DNA of 64,000 bases from Aureimonas sp. AU4 (GTDB taxonomy: Bacteria > Pseudomonadota > Alphaproteobacteria > Rhizobiales > Rhizobiaceae). The notes beneath the pieces were generated by a model. It was not told the origin of the DNA and searched no databases. It was given only the letters and a program-made list of their open reading frames with translations. Both the position numbers and the translations under genes were made by a program. Position 1 is the first letter of the stretch. Each line of letters begins with the position of its first letter. This document shows positions 1 through 11,312 of the stretch, one piece after another. The DNA lies in NCBI RefSeq assembly GCF_001463765.1, contig NZ_BBWK01000002.1, forward strand, positions 186,001 to 250,000, written 5' to 3'.

Positions 1-1
1 A

Positions 2-829
2 TTGCTCACTGCCCTGTCGCTGCTACTCGGTACCATCGCGCCGTCATCAGCACAGGATGATCTGTCGCAGATGCAGATCGATGGCGCGACGCTGCGGCTC
101 TCACTACTTGAGCCCCGATCGGACGGCGTGATTGAGGGTGTCCTGTCAATCGACCTGGAACCCGGCTGGAAGACCTACTGGAAGAATCCGGGGCCGGTCG
201 GGCTTGCGCCGGTGCTCAATTTCGGGCGCAGCGTCAGCCTCGGCCCCGTGCGTACCCTGTTTCCCGCGCCGATCCGGTTCGACGAAGCCGGGTCGTCGAG
301 CATCGGCTATGACCAGCCGGTACTCCTCCCCTTTTCGGCCAACGTCGCGGGCGGCGGACGGCCTCGCGTCGTCCTCGACGTCACGCTCGGGCTCTGCCGC
401 GCGCTATGCGTCCCGGTGTCGGCCACGCTGCAGGCGGAGGCGACGAAAAGTCTCTCCGCTCGAGCCGTCGCGCTGGCAGCGGCAAGTGCCCTGCCGCTGC
501 CCGGTGCGCCTGGCGATCTCCAGGCGAGCTACGACGGCTCGGACATTCTCGTGCGGATCGGTACGCCCGATCTTCCGGGGAAACCGGATGTCTTTCTCGA
601 CGGCGGCGCTGCCTGGTCGTTCGGAGATCCTACGAAGCCCGCGAAGCACGAAGCAAACGGCTGGAGCTTGCGCCTCCCCGCATCGGTCAAGGAGACGCGG
701 TCGGGTGACCTGCCTTCGGTGGATATCGTGTTGACCTCCGGCGAGATCGCCCGATCCTATGCAGGCATCCGGGTCGAACCGGTGCCGCCGGCCGGCGCGC
801 GGCCAGCAGACAGGACTCCCCAACCATGA
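2..829 (+). CDS. DsbD N-terminal-like domain protein (5' partial)
   Basis: Periplasmic protein related to the N-terminal (alpha-like) domain of the thiol:disulfide interchange protein DsbD. The visible part is 275 residues. The first 17 or so residues are hydrophobic and end in SSAQ like a signal-peptide cleavage site, but there is no positively charged start, so the real start probably lies before the window. A conserved GWKTYWKNPG stretch follows near residue 55, and a C-x3-C pair (GLCRALC) near residue 132 matches the redox pair of this family. The DsbD membrane and thioredoxin parts are absent, so it is a stand-alone domain whose partner is unknown. Its stop overlaps the next start (ATGA), so the peroxiredoxin is probably translationally coupled to it. 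Family call is fairly secure; function is inferred. Confidence 0.78.
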   Translation: MLTALSLLLGTIAPSSAQDDLSQMQIDGATLRLSLLEPRSDGVIEGVLSIDLEPGWKTYWKNPGPVGLAPVLNFGRSVSLGPVRTLFPAPIRFDEAGSSSIGYDQPVLLPFSANVAGGGRPRVVLDVTLGLCRALCVPVSATLQAEATKSLSARAVALAAASALPLPGAPGDLQASYDGSDILVRIGTPDLPGKPDVFLDGGAAWSFGDPTKPAKHEANGWSLRLPASVKETRSGDLPSVDIVLTSGEIARSYAGIRVEPVPPAGARPADRTPQP

Positions 830-1311
830 CCATCATGCCCGGCGAGACGATCCCCGCCGTCAACTTCCGCTCGCCGGGCCCGGACGGGCCGACGACGATC
901 ACATCGGCCGACGTCTTCTCGGGCAAGAAAGTCGTTCTCTTCGCCGTGCCCGGCGCCTTCACACCGACTTGCACGATGAACCACCTACCCGGCTATCTCG
1001 AGCACGAGCGCGAGCTTCGCGAGCGCGGCGTCGACACGATCGCCGTGACAGCCGTCAACGATGTCCACGTCATGCGAGCATGGGCCGAGGCGACAGGCGC
1101 CGCCGACCGCATCCTGTTTCTCGCAGACGGCAACGCGGAGTTCGCGCGAGCCGTCGGGCTGGAGATGGACATGAGCGGCGGCGGTATGGGCACACGCTCG
1201 AAACGCTACTCGATGCTGATCGAGAACGGCGTCGTACGGGCGCTCAACGTCGAGGAGTCGCCGGGTCGGGCGGACACGTCGTCCGCGGCGGCCATGCTCG
1301 AAAGCCTCTAG
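826..1311 (+). CDS. Peroxiredoxin, Prx5 type
   Basis: Thiol peroxidase of the Prx5/redoxin family, about the usual length at 161 residues. It reduces hydrogen peroxide and organic peroxides in the cytosol. The peroxidatic site PGAFTPTC puts the catalytic cysteine at residue 49. That is the only cysteine in the protein, so it should behave as a one-Cys enzyme that needs an outside thiol such as glutathione or glutaredoxin. The start overlaps the stop of the DsbD-like gene by four bases, suggesting joint expression of two thiol-redox proteins. It ends three bases before the convergent rnhA stop, with no clear terminator between. Confidence 0.93.
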   Translation: MTIMPGETIPAVNFRSPGPDGPTTITSADVFSGKKVVLFAVPGAFTPTCTMNHLPGYLEHERELRERGVDTIAVTAVNDVHVMRAWAEATGAADRILFLADGNAEFARAVGLEMDMSGGGMGTRSKRYSMLIENGVVRALNVEESPGRADTSSAAAMLESL

Positions 1312-1314
1312 GTC

Positions 1315-1782
1315 TCAGGCCGCGTTCGGCCGCTTCTTGAAGGGCGCCATACCCGCGCGGGCGAGCTCGTCCGCGCGCTCGTTCTGGGCGTGGCCGGCGT
1401 GGCCCTTCACCCAATGAAAGGTCACCTCGTGCCGGAGGCGTTCCGCGTCGAGCCTTTGCCAGAGTTCGGCGTTCTTGACCGGCTTCTTGTCGGCCGTGCG
1501 CCAGCCGTTGCGCTTCCATCCGTGAATCCACTTCGTGATGCCGTCTCGCAAATATTGCGAGTCGGAGTGGAGATGGACGGCGCAGGGCCGCTTCAGAGCA
1601 GCCAGTGCCTCGATGGCGGCCAAAAGCTCCATGCGATTGTTGGTCGTCAGCGCCTCACCGCCCGACAACTCCCGCTCGGTATCACCGGACCGCAGGATCG
1701 CCCCCCAGCCACCCGGCCCCGGATTGCCGGAGCAGGCGCCGTCCGTGAAGATATCGACCCGCGTCGTCTCGCTCATGCTCAT
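1315..1782 (-). CDS. rnhA: Ribonuclease HI
   Basis: Cuts the RNA strand of RNA-DNA hybrids, removing replication primers and R-loops. All four acidic metal ligands are visible: D14 in FTDG, E52 in NRMEL, D74 in HSDSQY and D138 in ERADEL, with the catalytic-loop histidine H128 in VKGHAGH. Length 155 matches the bacterial type. It is the last gene of a minus-strand run ispH-thrB-rnhA, starting two bases after the thrB stop. A second start (Met3) lies two codons inside. Gene order ispH-thrB-rnhA is common in rhizobial genomes. Confidence 0.97.
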   Translation of the reverse strand: MSMSETTRVDIFTDGACSGNPGPGGWGAILRSGDTERELSGGEALTTNNRMELLAAIEALAALKRPCAVHLHSDSQYLRDGITKWIHGWKRNGWRTADKKPVKNAELWQRLDAERLRHEVTFHWVKGHAGHAQNERADELARAGMAPFKKRPNAA

Positions 1783-1784
1783 GC

Positions 1785-2750
1785 CTATCGATGCACCCCG
1801 TAATCCGCGACGCTTCGCACGCTGCGGTGAAAACGGGATTTACGCAGATATTCCTTCGGGTCCTTCTTCGTCACGAAGGAGTTGGCCGGGACGTGGATCC
1901 AGTCGTAAAGGCGGGTCAGCAGAAAGCGTAGCGCCGCGCCTCGTGCGAGCAGCGGCAGCGCCGCCAGTTCCGCGGGTGAAAGTTCACGAGCGCTGCGATA
2001 GCCCTCGATGAGCGCTTTCCCCTTGGTTACGTTGTAGGATCCGTCCTGCTCGAAGCACCACGCGCAAAGGCAGATGGCGAGGTCGTAGGCGAGGATGTCG
2101 TTGCAGGCGAAATAGAAGTCGATCAGGCCCGAGAGCTCGCCCGACAGGAAGAAGACATTGTCGGGAAAAAGGTCCGCGTGGATGACTCCCGTCGGAAGAT
2201 CGCGCGGCCAGTTTTCTTCCAGGAAGCGCAACTCGGCTTCGAGTTCGGCCCGAAGCCCCTCCTCCACGTCGTCCGCGCCTTCGCCGCAGCCGTCAAGCAA
2301 CGGACGCCATCCCCCAACGCTCAGCGCGTTGGGACGATGGAGTTCGAAATCTGACGCCATCTCATGCAGCCGAGCGAGCGCGGCGCCGACTTCGCGGCAC
2401 TGGTCGGCGTTCGGGCGACGCGACCACATGCCTTCCAGGAAGGTGAAGAGCGCGGCCGGACGTCCGGCCAGCTCGCCTAGGATTTCCCCCTCCCGCGTCG
2501 TGACCGGCAACGGGCAGTTGAGTCCACGAGACGCCAGATGCCGCATGAGACCGATGAAGAACGGCAGATCGGCGCGGTTCACGCGCTTCTCGTAAAGCGT
2601 GAGAATGAACGTCCCCTCGCCCGAACGAAGAAGGAAGTTCGAATTCTCGACGCCTTCGGCGATCCCCTTGTAGCTGAGAAGCCGGCCGCAGTCGTAGCGC
2701 GAGAGAAAGCCCGCGAGTTCGGACTCCCCCACATCGGTGTAAACGGCCAT
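1785..2750 (-). CDS. thrB: Homoserine kinase (APH-like fold)
   Basis: Phosphorylates homoserine to O-phosphohomoserine in threonine synthesis. This is the aminoglycoside-phosphotransferase-like ThrB of alphaproteobacteria, not the GHMP type. The catalytic loop HADLFPDN is at residues 191-198 and the metal-binding Asp is in IDFYFA at 210-215. Length 321 is normal. The ispH stop and thrB start share a base (TGATG), a sign of translational coupling. Nothing else for threonine synthesis is next to it; the neighbours are isoprenoid and RNase genes. Confidence 0.95.
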   Translation of the reverse strand: MAVYTDVGESELAGFLSRYDCGRLLSYKGIAEGVENSNFLLRSGEGTFILTLYEKRVNRADLPFFIGLMRHLASRGLNCPLPVTTREGEILGELAGRPAALFTFLEGMWSRRPNADQCREVGAALARLHEMASDFELHRPNALSVGGWRPLLDGCGEGADDVEEGLRAELEAELRFLEENWPRDLPTGVIHADLFPDNVFFLSGELSGLIDFYFACNDILAYDLAICLCAWCFEQDGSYNVTKGKALIEGYRSARELSPAELAALPLLARGAALRFLLTRLYDWIHVPANSFVTKKDPKEYLRKSRFHRSVRSVADYGVHR

Positions 2751-3775
2751 CAGCCTGCAACCGCCCGTGCCGCCGTGCCTTCGCCGTTGACGAAGGCCAT
2801 GTCCGCCGCTTCCAGTGGAACGTCGCGGAGCGAGCGCATCACCGGAAAATTCTCGTTCTCGATCGCCGTCTGCACGAGTTCGATCGAGAGATCGAAGCGC
2901 ACGCGAAGCCCTTCCAGAATGGCATCCGTCAGGATTTCAGGCGCGGAGGCGCCCGCAGAAAGTGCGATCGTCGCACCCGCCGCGACGAGTTCCCACGGCA
3001 TCTCCTGGATGCCCTGCACGAGTACGGCCTTGGTCGCTCCCGCGCGCTCGGCGACTTCGACCAGTCGCTTGGAATTGGAAGAGTTGGGTGCGCCGACGAT
3101 GAGGAAGAGCGAGGTACCGGGCGCGGCCGCCTTCACGGCGTCCTGCCGGTTCGTCGTCGCGTAGCAGATCGACTCGGACGACGGGGCGTGCAGAAGCGGA
3201 AACTTCAGCTGAAGCGCAGCCAGGATTCCAGCCGTGTCATCGACGGACAGCGTCGTTTGCGTCACGAAGCCGAGGGCCGCCGGGTTCGGCGGATCGAAGG
3301 CGGCAACGTCCTCCTCCGTTTCGATCAGAACCACGGCGCCTTCCGGCAGCTGTCCCATCGTCCCGACGACTTCGGGATGCCCACGATGACCGATCAGCAA
3401 AACCTGACGACCGAGGCGCATGTGGCGCATGGCCTGCTTGTGGACCTTCGACACGAGCGGGCATGTCGCGTCGAGATAGAGCATCTCCCGTCGCGCCGCC
3501 TCGGCCGGAACCGACTTCGGCACACCGTGCGCCGAAAAGACCACGGGTTGCCCGTCGTCGGGAATGGCATCGAGCTCACGCACGAAAACGGCCCCCATGC
3601 CGCGCAGCCCTTCCACGACGTACTTGTTGTGAACGATCTCGTGCCGCACGTAGACCGGCGCGCCGAACCGTTTGAGCGCGAGAACCACGATCTGGATGGC
3701 TCGGTCGACACCGGCGCAGAAACCACGCGGCTCGCAAAGGCGGATCGTCAGCGGCGGCTTCGCCGTCATCGACAT
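2750..3775 (-). CDS. ispH: 4-hydroxy-3-methylbut-2-enyl diphosphate reductase
   Basis: Last enzyme of the MEP isoprenoid pathway, an iron-sulfur protein that turns HMBPP into IPP and DMAPP. The three cluster cysteines are C20 (GFCAG), C105 (ATCP) and C204 ([10 protein letters not shown]), and the catalytic glutamate is E135 in HPEVVGTM. The frame stays open up to 3919, but that part overlaps SURF1. The start at 3775 has GGAG ten bases upstream and gives 341 residues, the normal length. An alternative ATG at 3811 overlaps the SURF1 stop as TGATG but lacks a ribosome site. Substrate pathway partners dxs and ispE lie elsewhere in this window. Confidence 0.95.
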   Translation of the reverse strand: MSMTAKPPLTIRLCEPRGFCAGVDRAIQIVVLALKRFGAPVYVRHEIVHNKYVVEGLRGMGAVFVRELDAIPDDGQPVVFSAHGVPKSVPAEAARREMLYLDATCPLVSKVHKQAMRHMRLGRQVLLIGHRGHPEVVGTMGQLPEGAVVLIETEEDVAAFDPPNPAALGFVTQTTLSVDDTAGILAALQLKFPLLHAPSSESICYATTNRQDAVKAAAPGTSLFLIVGAPNSSNSKRLVEVAERAGATKAVLVQGIQEMPWELVAAGATIALSAGASAPEILTDAILEGLRVRFDLSIELVQTAIENENFPVMRSLRDVPLEAADMAFVNGEGTAARAVAG

Positions 3776-3810
3776 GGGTACAGGACTCCGTGGATGGCTG
3801 TCAGCGTTCA

Positions 3811-4611
3811 TCAGGGGTTGGCGTCCGGTCCTGTCAAGCCGTTCGGTCCGGCAGCCGGAGCTTTGCGGATGGCGGCATAAAGCAGCATCGCTGCCAGTAC
3901 CGCCGCGAGACCGAACCATGTGATCGCGTATTGCAGATGATTGTTGGGTATGTCGACGACGGTCGTGCCCCCCACGGGGTAACCGCCGGGAGCCGCGCCC
4001 GGTCCCGCATCGATGACGAAGGGCAGGAATCGCGCGGCGTCGGCAACATCCTGACCCTGCAGCAGGTCGGGAAGATGGCGCCAGAAGAAGACGTTGCCCA
4101 CCGGATCGTTGTCGGGAACGAAGCTGCCCGGCTTTTCCGTCGCGAAGGGGCGCGCCAGTCCCTCGACCTCGACCCGACCGGTCACCTGTCCCTCCGGCCG
4201 TGTCGTCGGGTCCTTGCGATCATAGGGAACGAAACCGCGATTGACGAAGACGAGGCGGCCGTCGTCGAGCGCCAACGGCGTGTAGATGTTCCACCCGGCG
4301 GCGCCTCTGAAGGTCGATAGAAAGGCGCGCTCGCCCTCGTGCCGGAAGACGCCCGTGGCGGAGACCGCACGGTAGTCGAGCTCCGCGGCCTGCGGATCCT
4401 CGGCGGCAAGCTCCGATGCCGTGATCGCCGGCCGTCGTTGGCGTTCCTCGATCTGCGCGACGATGGCGTTCTTCCAGGCCAGGCGTTCGACCTGCCACGC
4501 GCCGAGAGAACACAGGACGACGACGCCCAGCAGACCGATCAGCCCGACGACGACGCGTCGGCGCCGCGAAAGGCTGTGATCCCTGTCGATCCCTTCCTCG
4601 ATCAGCGTCAC
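3811..4611 (-). CDS. SURF1 family cytochrome oxidase assembly protein
   Basis: Inner-membrane factor that helps insert heme a during assembly of aa3-type cytochrome c oxidase. The protein has the typical two-helix layout: one segment at about residues 19-37 (with [11 protein letters not shown] just after) and one near 225-247, flanking a periplasmic domain with the family motif VNRGFVP. Length 266 is slightly above the family norm. It overlaps the DUF983 gene by four bases (ATGA) and sits behind the oxidase genes, which fits its role. Confidence 0.93.
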   Translation of the reverse strand: MTLIEEGIDRDHSLSRRRRVVVGLIGLLGVVVLCSLGAWQVERLAWKNAIVAQIEERQRRPAITASELAAEDPQAAELDYRAVSATGVFRHEGERAFLSTFRGAAGWNIYTPLALDDGRLVFVNRGFVPYDRKDPTTRPEGQVTGRVEVEGLARPFATEKPGSFVPDNDPVGNVFFWRHLPDLLQGQDVADAARFLPFVIDAGPGAAPGGYPVGGTTVVDIPNNHLQYAITWFGLAAVLAAMLLYAAIRKAPAAGPNGLTGPDANP

Positions 4612-5003
4612 CTTGGATCGTCCTGCCCGGCCCAGCGTCCCTCGGCTGCCTTATTGCGGTATTGCAGGCCGACCATGAGCCCCTTGGCGACGCGCATCAG
4701 CGGCAGCGAAAGGATCAGCGTCAGCGGGATCCAGAGAAGCAGATGGACGAAGATGGAGGGGCTGTAGACGACCTCGACATAGAGAGCGAGCCCGACGACG
4801 ACGAAGCCGACGATGGTCATTACGAAGAAGGCGGGGCCATCCGCCTGATCGAGCGGGCGGAAGTCGAGCTTGCAGCGTCCGCACGCCGCCCGAAGCTTGA
4901 GGAAGCCTTGAAAAAGCTGCCCCTTGCCGCAGCGCGGACAGTGGCCGGCGGCGCCTGCCTTTGCCGGATCGACGCCAGGATAGGAGAGTTCGCGATCGCT
5001 CAT
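4608..5003 (-). CDS. DUF983 family zinc-ribbon membrane protein
   Basis: A 131-residue protein of unknown function. It opens with a zinc ribbon made of two C-x2-C knuckles (CPRC near residue 22 and CGRC near 41), then two membrane helices at roughly 58-77 and 82-102. The same frame stays open far upstream, but that part is the shadow of ctaE; the ATG at 5003 is the sensible start. In alphaproteobacteria this family usually sits between ctaE and SURF1, as here, so a role in oxidase assembly is a fair guess. A hairpin terminator directly precedes it. Confidence 0.9.
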   Translation of the reverse strand: MSDRELSYPGVDPAKAGAAGHCPRCGKGQLFQGFLKLRAACGRCKLDFRPLDQADGPAFFVMTIVGFVVVGLALYVEVVYSPSIFVHLLLWIPLTLILSLPLMRVAKGLMVGLQYRNKAAEGRWAGQDDPR

Positions 5004-5019
5004 GGCCGTCCTTGCAATA

Positions 5020-5053
5020 GAAAAGAGGCGGCCGGAAGACTCGGCCGCCTCTT
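5020..5053 (-). terminator. Rho-independent terminator after ctaE
   Basis: A perfect 12-bp stem (5023-5034 with 5042-5053) closes a 7-base loop. On the minus strand it is followed at once by a short U-rich run (TTCT). It lies 24 bases after the ctaE stop and 20 bases before the DUF983 start, so it probably limits how much oxidase mRNA reads on into DUF983-SURF1-ispH-thrB-rnhA. Confidence 0.75.
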
Positions 5054-5077
5054 GAAGACCCATACGAAACGCTGCCT

Positions 5078-5968
5078 TCAGCCGGCGTGGATAGGCGCAC
5101 CCCAACCGCCCCAGACGTAGATGGCGAAGAAGAGGAAGAGCCAAACGACGTCGACGAAGTGCCAGTACCAAGCCGCTGCCTCGAAGCCGAAGTGCTTGTG
5201 CGGCGTGAAATGACCGCGGATCGCGCGCAGCAGGCAGACCGCGAGGAAGATGATGCCGACCATGACATGAAAGCCATGGAAGCCCGTCGCCATGAAGAAG
5301 GTCGAGCCGTAGATCGAGCCCGAAAAGGCGAAGGGCGCGTGAGCGTATTCGAAATACTGGACGTAGGAGAAGATCGCACCGAGCGCGACCGTCAGCGCCA
5401 GCCCGGTGATCAACGACTTGCGGTCGTCCTCGAGCATCGCATGGTGGGCCCAGGTCGCGGTCGTGCCGGACAGGAGCAGCGTGATCGTGTTGAAGAGCGG
5501 CAGGTGCAGCGGATCGAGCACCTCGATGCCCTTCGGCGGCCAGATGCCGCCGAGCACCTGCACGCGGGATGCCTGGATGGCCTCGGCCGGGAACAGGCTG
5601 GCATCGAAGAAGGCCCAGAACCACGCAACGAAGAACATCACCTCGGAGGCGATGAACATGATCATGCCGTAGCGCAGGTGCATCGACACGACAGGCGTGT
5701 GCGCGCCCTCGTGGCTCTCCTTGATCGTGTCCGACCACCAGGCGAACATCGTGTAGAGGACGATGCCGAGGCCGATGAAGAATATCCACGGGGTGGCAAT
5801 GTTGCCGCCGAACAGCATGAACGGGCTGCCCGAGTGCCAGCGGAACAGCGCCACCGCGCCGACCATCATGATGAACGCGCCGAGCGAGGCCAGGAACGGC
5901 CACGGGCTGGGATCGATGATGTGATAGTCGTGGTGCTTGGTATGCGCAGTGTGGGTCGTGTCAGCCAT
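5078..5968 (-). CDS. ctaE: Cytochrome c oxidase subunit III
   Basis: Third core subunit of the aa3 cytochrome c oxidase, a seven-helix inner-membrane protein that stabilises subunit I and its proton channels. The N-terminus HHDYHIIDPSPWPF and the C-terminal WYWHFVDVVWLFLF are typical. The open frame runs to 6052, but the start at 5968 (MADTTHT) has AGGAG 11 bases upstream and gives 296 residues, the usual size. It lies 110 bases downstream of ctaG. Confidence 0.96.
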   Translation of the reverse strand: MADTTHTAHTKHHDYHIIDPSPWPFLASLGAFIMMVGAVALFRWHSGSPFMLFGGNIATPWIFFIGLGIVLYTMFAWWSDTIKESHEGAHTPVVSMHLRYGMIMFIASEVMFFVAWFWAFFDASLFPAEAIQASRVQVLGGIWPPKGIEVLDPLHLPLFNTITLLLSGTTATWAHHAMLEDDRKSLITGLALTVALGAIFSYVQYFEYAHAPFAFSGSIYGSTFFMATGFHGFHVMVGIIFLAVCLLRAIRGHFTPHKHFGFEAAAWYWHFVDVVWLFLFFAIYVWGGWGAPIHAG

Positions 5969-6021
5969 GTCTTGCCCCGCTCCTTCCCGTCGCCCCGTTC
6001 TTAACAGACGGGAATGAATAC

Positions 6022-6064
6022 AAAAACTCTCTCGACCCGAGGCGTTCCCCAACGTCCCGGGTCG
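6022..6064 (-). terminator. Possible weak terminator after ctaG
   Basis: A 7-bp inverted repeat (6033-6039 with 6058-6064) around an 18-base loop is followed on the minus strand, six bases later, by a run of five T. The loop is long and the spacing to the T run is loose, so it may only attenuate transcription between ctaG and ctaE. Confidence 0.35.
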
Positions 6065-6078
6065 TCGTCCTCAGACGA

Positions 6079-6675
6079 TCAGGTCCCGCTCGGCTTTGCC
6101 GTCGCAACGTTAGCCACCGGCGTTTCGACCGGGAAGAACGTGTAGGACAGCGTGATCGTATGGGTATCCTTCGTGTCCTCGTCGTCCGCGATTGCAGGAT
6201 CGACGAAGAAGATCACCGGCATGTCGACCGACTCGCCGGGCTTCAGCGTCTGGTTGTTGAAACAGAAGCACTGGATCTTGTTGAAGTAGGCGCCCGTCAG
6301 CTCCGGCGTGACGTTGAACGTCGCCATCGCGGTGACCGTCCGATCGGACGTGTTGCGCACATGATAGGAAATCTGCCGCGTCTCGCCGAGCTTCAAACGC
6401 ACCTGTCGCTCGTTCGGCTGGAAGCTCCACGGCACGCCGGGCGAGGCGTTCGCATCGAAGCGAACGTTGATCTCCTCGTCCGAAATCGTTGCCGACGCCA
6501 TCTCGGCGCGCTGTGTCGTTCCGCCGTAGCCGGTCACCTGGCAGAACATGCGATACAGCGGCACGGCGGCAAACGATGCGCCGATCATCGCGAAGGTGAA
6601 GCAAAGGCAACTCAACGCGATCATCCGCGCGCGTCGGGCCGCTTCCGCTGGCGTGCGACGGAGGGGTTCGGTCAT
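6079..6675 (-). CDS. ctaG: Cytochrome c oxidase assembly protein CtaG (Cox11)
   Basis: Copper chaperone that delivers copper to the CuB site of subunit I. It has one membrane anchor at about residues 18-40 and a periplasmic immunoglobulin-like domain. The copper ligands are in CFCF (C136 and C138), and the conserved C45 (FCQVTGYGG) follows the anchor. Length 198 is normal. Its ribosome site GGAGG lies inside the end of the 48-residue gene that stops just before it, so the two are likely coupled. Confidence 0.96.
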   Translation of the reverse strand: MTEPLRRTPAEAARRARMIALSCLCFTFAMIGASFAAVPLYRMFCQVTGYGGTTQRAEMASATISDEEINVRFDANASPGVPWSFQPNERQVRLKLGETRQISYHVRNTSDRTVTAMATFNVTPELTGAYFNKIQCFCFNNQTLKPGESVDMPVIFFVDPAIADDEDTKDTHTITLSYTFFPVETPVANVATAKPSGT

Positions 6676-6679
6676 CGCG

Positions 6680-6826
6680 TCAACCTCCCATCTTGATCAG
6701 CGTGATGACGTAGAAGATCACGACCAGCGCGACGAGGATGAAGGCGATCGCGACCGACCGCCTGCGCTGCGCGCGGCGTTCCGCCTCGGTCAGGCGGATG
6801 CCGTTCGGTCCGTGCTCAGAGGACAT
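6680..6826 (-). CDS. Small single-helix membrane protein in the cta operon (CoxF-like)
   Basis: A 48-residue gene read directly from the minus strand: ATG at 6826, TGA at 6680-6682. The first 24 residues are polar and very basic ([10 protein letters not shown]), followed by one hydrophobic helix of about 18 residues and a short GG end. It overlaps the ctaB stop by 11 bases and ends four bases before ctaG, which is the tight spacing of a real operon member. Alphaproteobacterial oxidase operons often hold a tiny protein at this place, sometimes called CoxF. Its function is unknown to me; assembly or regulation of the oxidase is inferred from position only. Confidence 0.8.
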   Translation of the reverse strand: MSSEHGPNGIRLTEAERRAQRRRSVAIAFILVALVVIFYVITLIKMGG

Positions 6827-7778
6827 GAATGCCGAACTCCGACGAGGCTACGGTCGACACGAGGAGGAGCGCGAAGATCGCGAAGAGATAGACGATCGAG
6901 AAGCCGAACAGCGCCTTGGCCGGACGCATGGCGGTATCGGCGTCATCCATGCGCAGAACGCGGTAGGCGTGAACAACGAACTGCGCGCCCAGCAACGTCG
7001 ATATCGCACCGTAGATCGGACCGGCAATGCCAAGCCAGAACGGAAGGACGCCGACAGGTGCCAGGATCAGCGAATAAACGAAGATATGGCGTCGGGCCGA
7101 TGCGGTGCCGAGCACGTTCGGCAACATCGGAATGCCCGCCGCGCCGTAGTCCTTCATCTTGAAGAGCGCGAGAGCCCAGAAATGGGGCGGCGTCCATAAG
7201 AAGACGATCAGGAAGAGCGCGAAGCTCTCCCAGGACAGCCCACCCGTCACGGCGGACCAGGCGACCATGGGAGGAAATGCTCCCGCGGCGCCACCGATAA
7301 CGATGTTCTGCACGGTACGGCGCTTCAGGCCCATCGTGTAGAAGACGGCATAGAACAGGATGGTGAAGGCGAGGAAAGTCGCCGCGAACCAGTTGGCCGC
7401 CAGCCCAAGCAGCATGACCGACAGGGCGGAAAGGGAGGTGCCGAAGGCCAAGGCGCTGCCAGCCGTCACGCGGCCGGCCGGCACCGGACGGTTCGCCGTG
7501 CGTGTCATGACGCGGTCGATATCGGCGTCGTACCACATGTTGAGGGCACCGGCGCCCCCTGCCCCAAGCGCGATCGCGAGGAGCGAGATGACGCCCAGAA
7601 CGGGGTTCATCTCACCCGGCGCGGCCAGGAATCCGACGACGGCCGTGAGAACCACCAGCGACATGACGCGAGGCTTGAGCAGCGCGAAATAGTCTCCGGG
7701 CTCCGCCAGGCTGATCGTGGGACGGGCGTCGGTCGAGGACAGGTCGATGGCGCTCAAGGGTACCTCGTCGATCTTCAT
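6816..7778 (-). CDS. ctaB: Protoheme IX farnesyltransferase (heme O synthase)
   Basis: Adds a farnesyl chain to heme b, giving heme O, the precursor of heme A for the oxidase. UbiA-type membrane prenyltransferase with about nine helices. The aspartate-rich site is in NMWYDADID at residues 80-88, followed by the family motif TANRPVPAG. The frame stays open to 7835, but that ATG lies within the loop of a strong hairpin, so the ATG at 7778 (320 residues) is preferred although no good ribosome site precedes it. Farnesyl donor supply links it to the MEP genes in this window. Confidence 0.93.
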   Translation of the reverse strand: MKIDEVPLSAIDLSSTDARPTISLAEPGDYFALLKPRVMSLVVLTAVVGFLAAPGEMNPVLGVISLLAIALGAGGAGALNMWYDADIDRVMTRTANRPVPAGRVTAGSALAFGTSLSALSVMLLGLAANWFAATFLAFTILFYAVFYTMGLKRRTVQNIVIGGAAGAFPPMVAWSAVTGGLSWESFALFLIVFLWTPPHFWALALFKMKDYGAAGIPMLPNVLGTASARRHIFVYSLILAPVGVLPFWLGIAGPIYGAISTLLGAQFVVHAYRVLRMDDADTAMRPAKALFGFSIVYLFAIFALLLVSTVASSEFGIHVL

Positions 7779-7822
7779 GCTGTTTCGAATGCCAGCGGCC
7801 GTTGCGACCTCCGGCAAACGGC

Positions 7823-7848
7823 GCGGTCCCGGCATGAGCCGGGACCGC
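7823..7848 (-). other. Intercistronic hairpin between ctaD and ctaB
   Basis: A perfect 10-bp GC-rich stem (7823-7832 with 7839-7848) around a 6-base loop. There is no real T run after it on the minus strand (only TTT six bases on), so it is better read as an mRNA-processing or stability hairpin, or a leaky attenuator, behind the oxidase subunit genes. Confidence 0.55.
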
Positions 7849-7877
7849 AGGGGTTTGGGCGATCCGTATCGCGAGGC

Positions 7878-10449
<2,572 letters not shown>

Positions 10450-10750
10450 GAATGCTCTCCCTCGTGCACAGGGTTTGTTCCGGTGGGCCGGACGCATCGC
10501 GGGATTCGAGCATGAGGGCGCGTCGCCCGGATTCGAATGCCGCCAATGTGCAGCTACCTTCGAACGCTTCAACCATGAAACCGCCGCTATCGCAACACGA
10601 CGCCGCCGCCCGCACTTGCGACATAATGAAGGTGTTGCAAGGCTCGCGGAAGGCTTGCCGTGCCTCGCTCGACGGGGCGCATGGGAATGCGCTACCCCGT
10701 GGCCCCGAAACCACGCCCGCGACCCTTCGCGGCTCGTTCAGGACGAATCC
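10450..10750. other. Divergent control region between ctaC and ialB
   Basis: About 300 bases with no credible gene. It must hold the promoters of the leftward oxidase operon and of rightward ialB. I see a direct repeat GGATTCGA (10502-10509 and 10529-10536) but no FNR or LexA box and no convincing sigma-70 hexamer pair. Confidence 0.6.
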
Positions 10751-11242
10751 ATGAAGACCCTCTCGGCGGCCACCGCCCTCCTCCTGCTCTGCGCCACGGC
10801 CGCCGGGGCGCAGACCGGAACCGTCAAGTCCCAGCACGGCGCCTGGGCGGTTGTCTGCGACCAGCCGGCGGGCGCGGCCGGCGAGCAATGCGCCCTCCTG
10901 CAGAACGTCGTCGCGGAAGACAGGCCGGAAGTCGGGCTCTCTGTGCTCGTCCTCAAGACCGCGGATGGCCGCGCCCAGATCCTTCGCGTTCTCGCCCCGC
11001 TTGGCATCCTGCTTCCGAACGGGCTGGGGCTCTACGTCGACAACAAGGATATCGGCCGCGCCCAGTTCGTTCGCTGCTTCGAGGACGGCTGCTATGCGGA
11101 GGTCATCCTCGAGGACAATCTCCGCCAGACGCTGTCGACCGGGAAGTCCGCGACCTTCATCGTCTTCCAGACGCCCGAGGAGGGCATCGGCATCCCCGTT
11201 GACCTCAACGGATTCGCCGACGGCTTCGCCGCCCTGCCCTGA
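10751..11242 (+). CDS. Invasion-associated locus B (IalB) family protein
   Basis: Small exported protein of the IalB family, first named from Bartonella, where it is linked to red-cell invasion; most members in free-living alphaproteobacteria have no known role. Signal peptide of about 20 residues ending AGAQ, then a roughly 140-residue domain with paired cysteines (VVCDQ and GEQC early; CFEDGC later). AGGA lies eight bases before the ATG. The frame is open upstream to 10343, but that part has no signal sequence. It is divergent from the cta operon. A 7-bp stem hairpin (11246-11269) follows the stop. Confidence 0.85.
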   Translation: MKTLSAATALLLLCATAAGAQTGTVKSQHGAWAVVCDQPAGAAGEQCALLQNVVAEDRPEVGLSVLVLKTADGRAQILRVLAPLGILLPNGLGLYVDNKDIGRAQFVRCFEDGCYAEVILEDNLRQTLSTGKSATFIVFQTPEEGIGIPVDLNGFADGFAALP

Positions 11243-11312
11243 GATCGCCCGGCGCGATGACACCGGGCGGCCCGTCTCCTATCTGAGGGGCCTGACCCGC
11301 ATGGAGACGATC

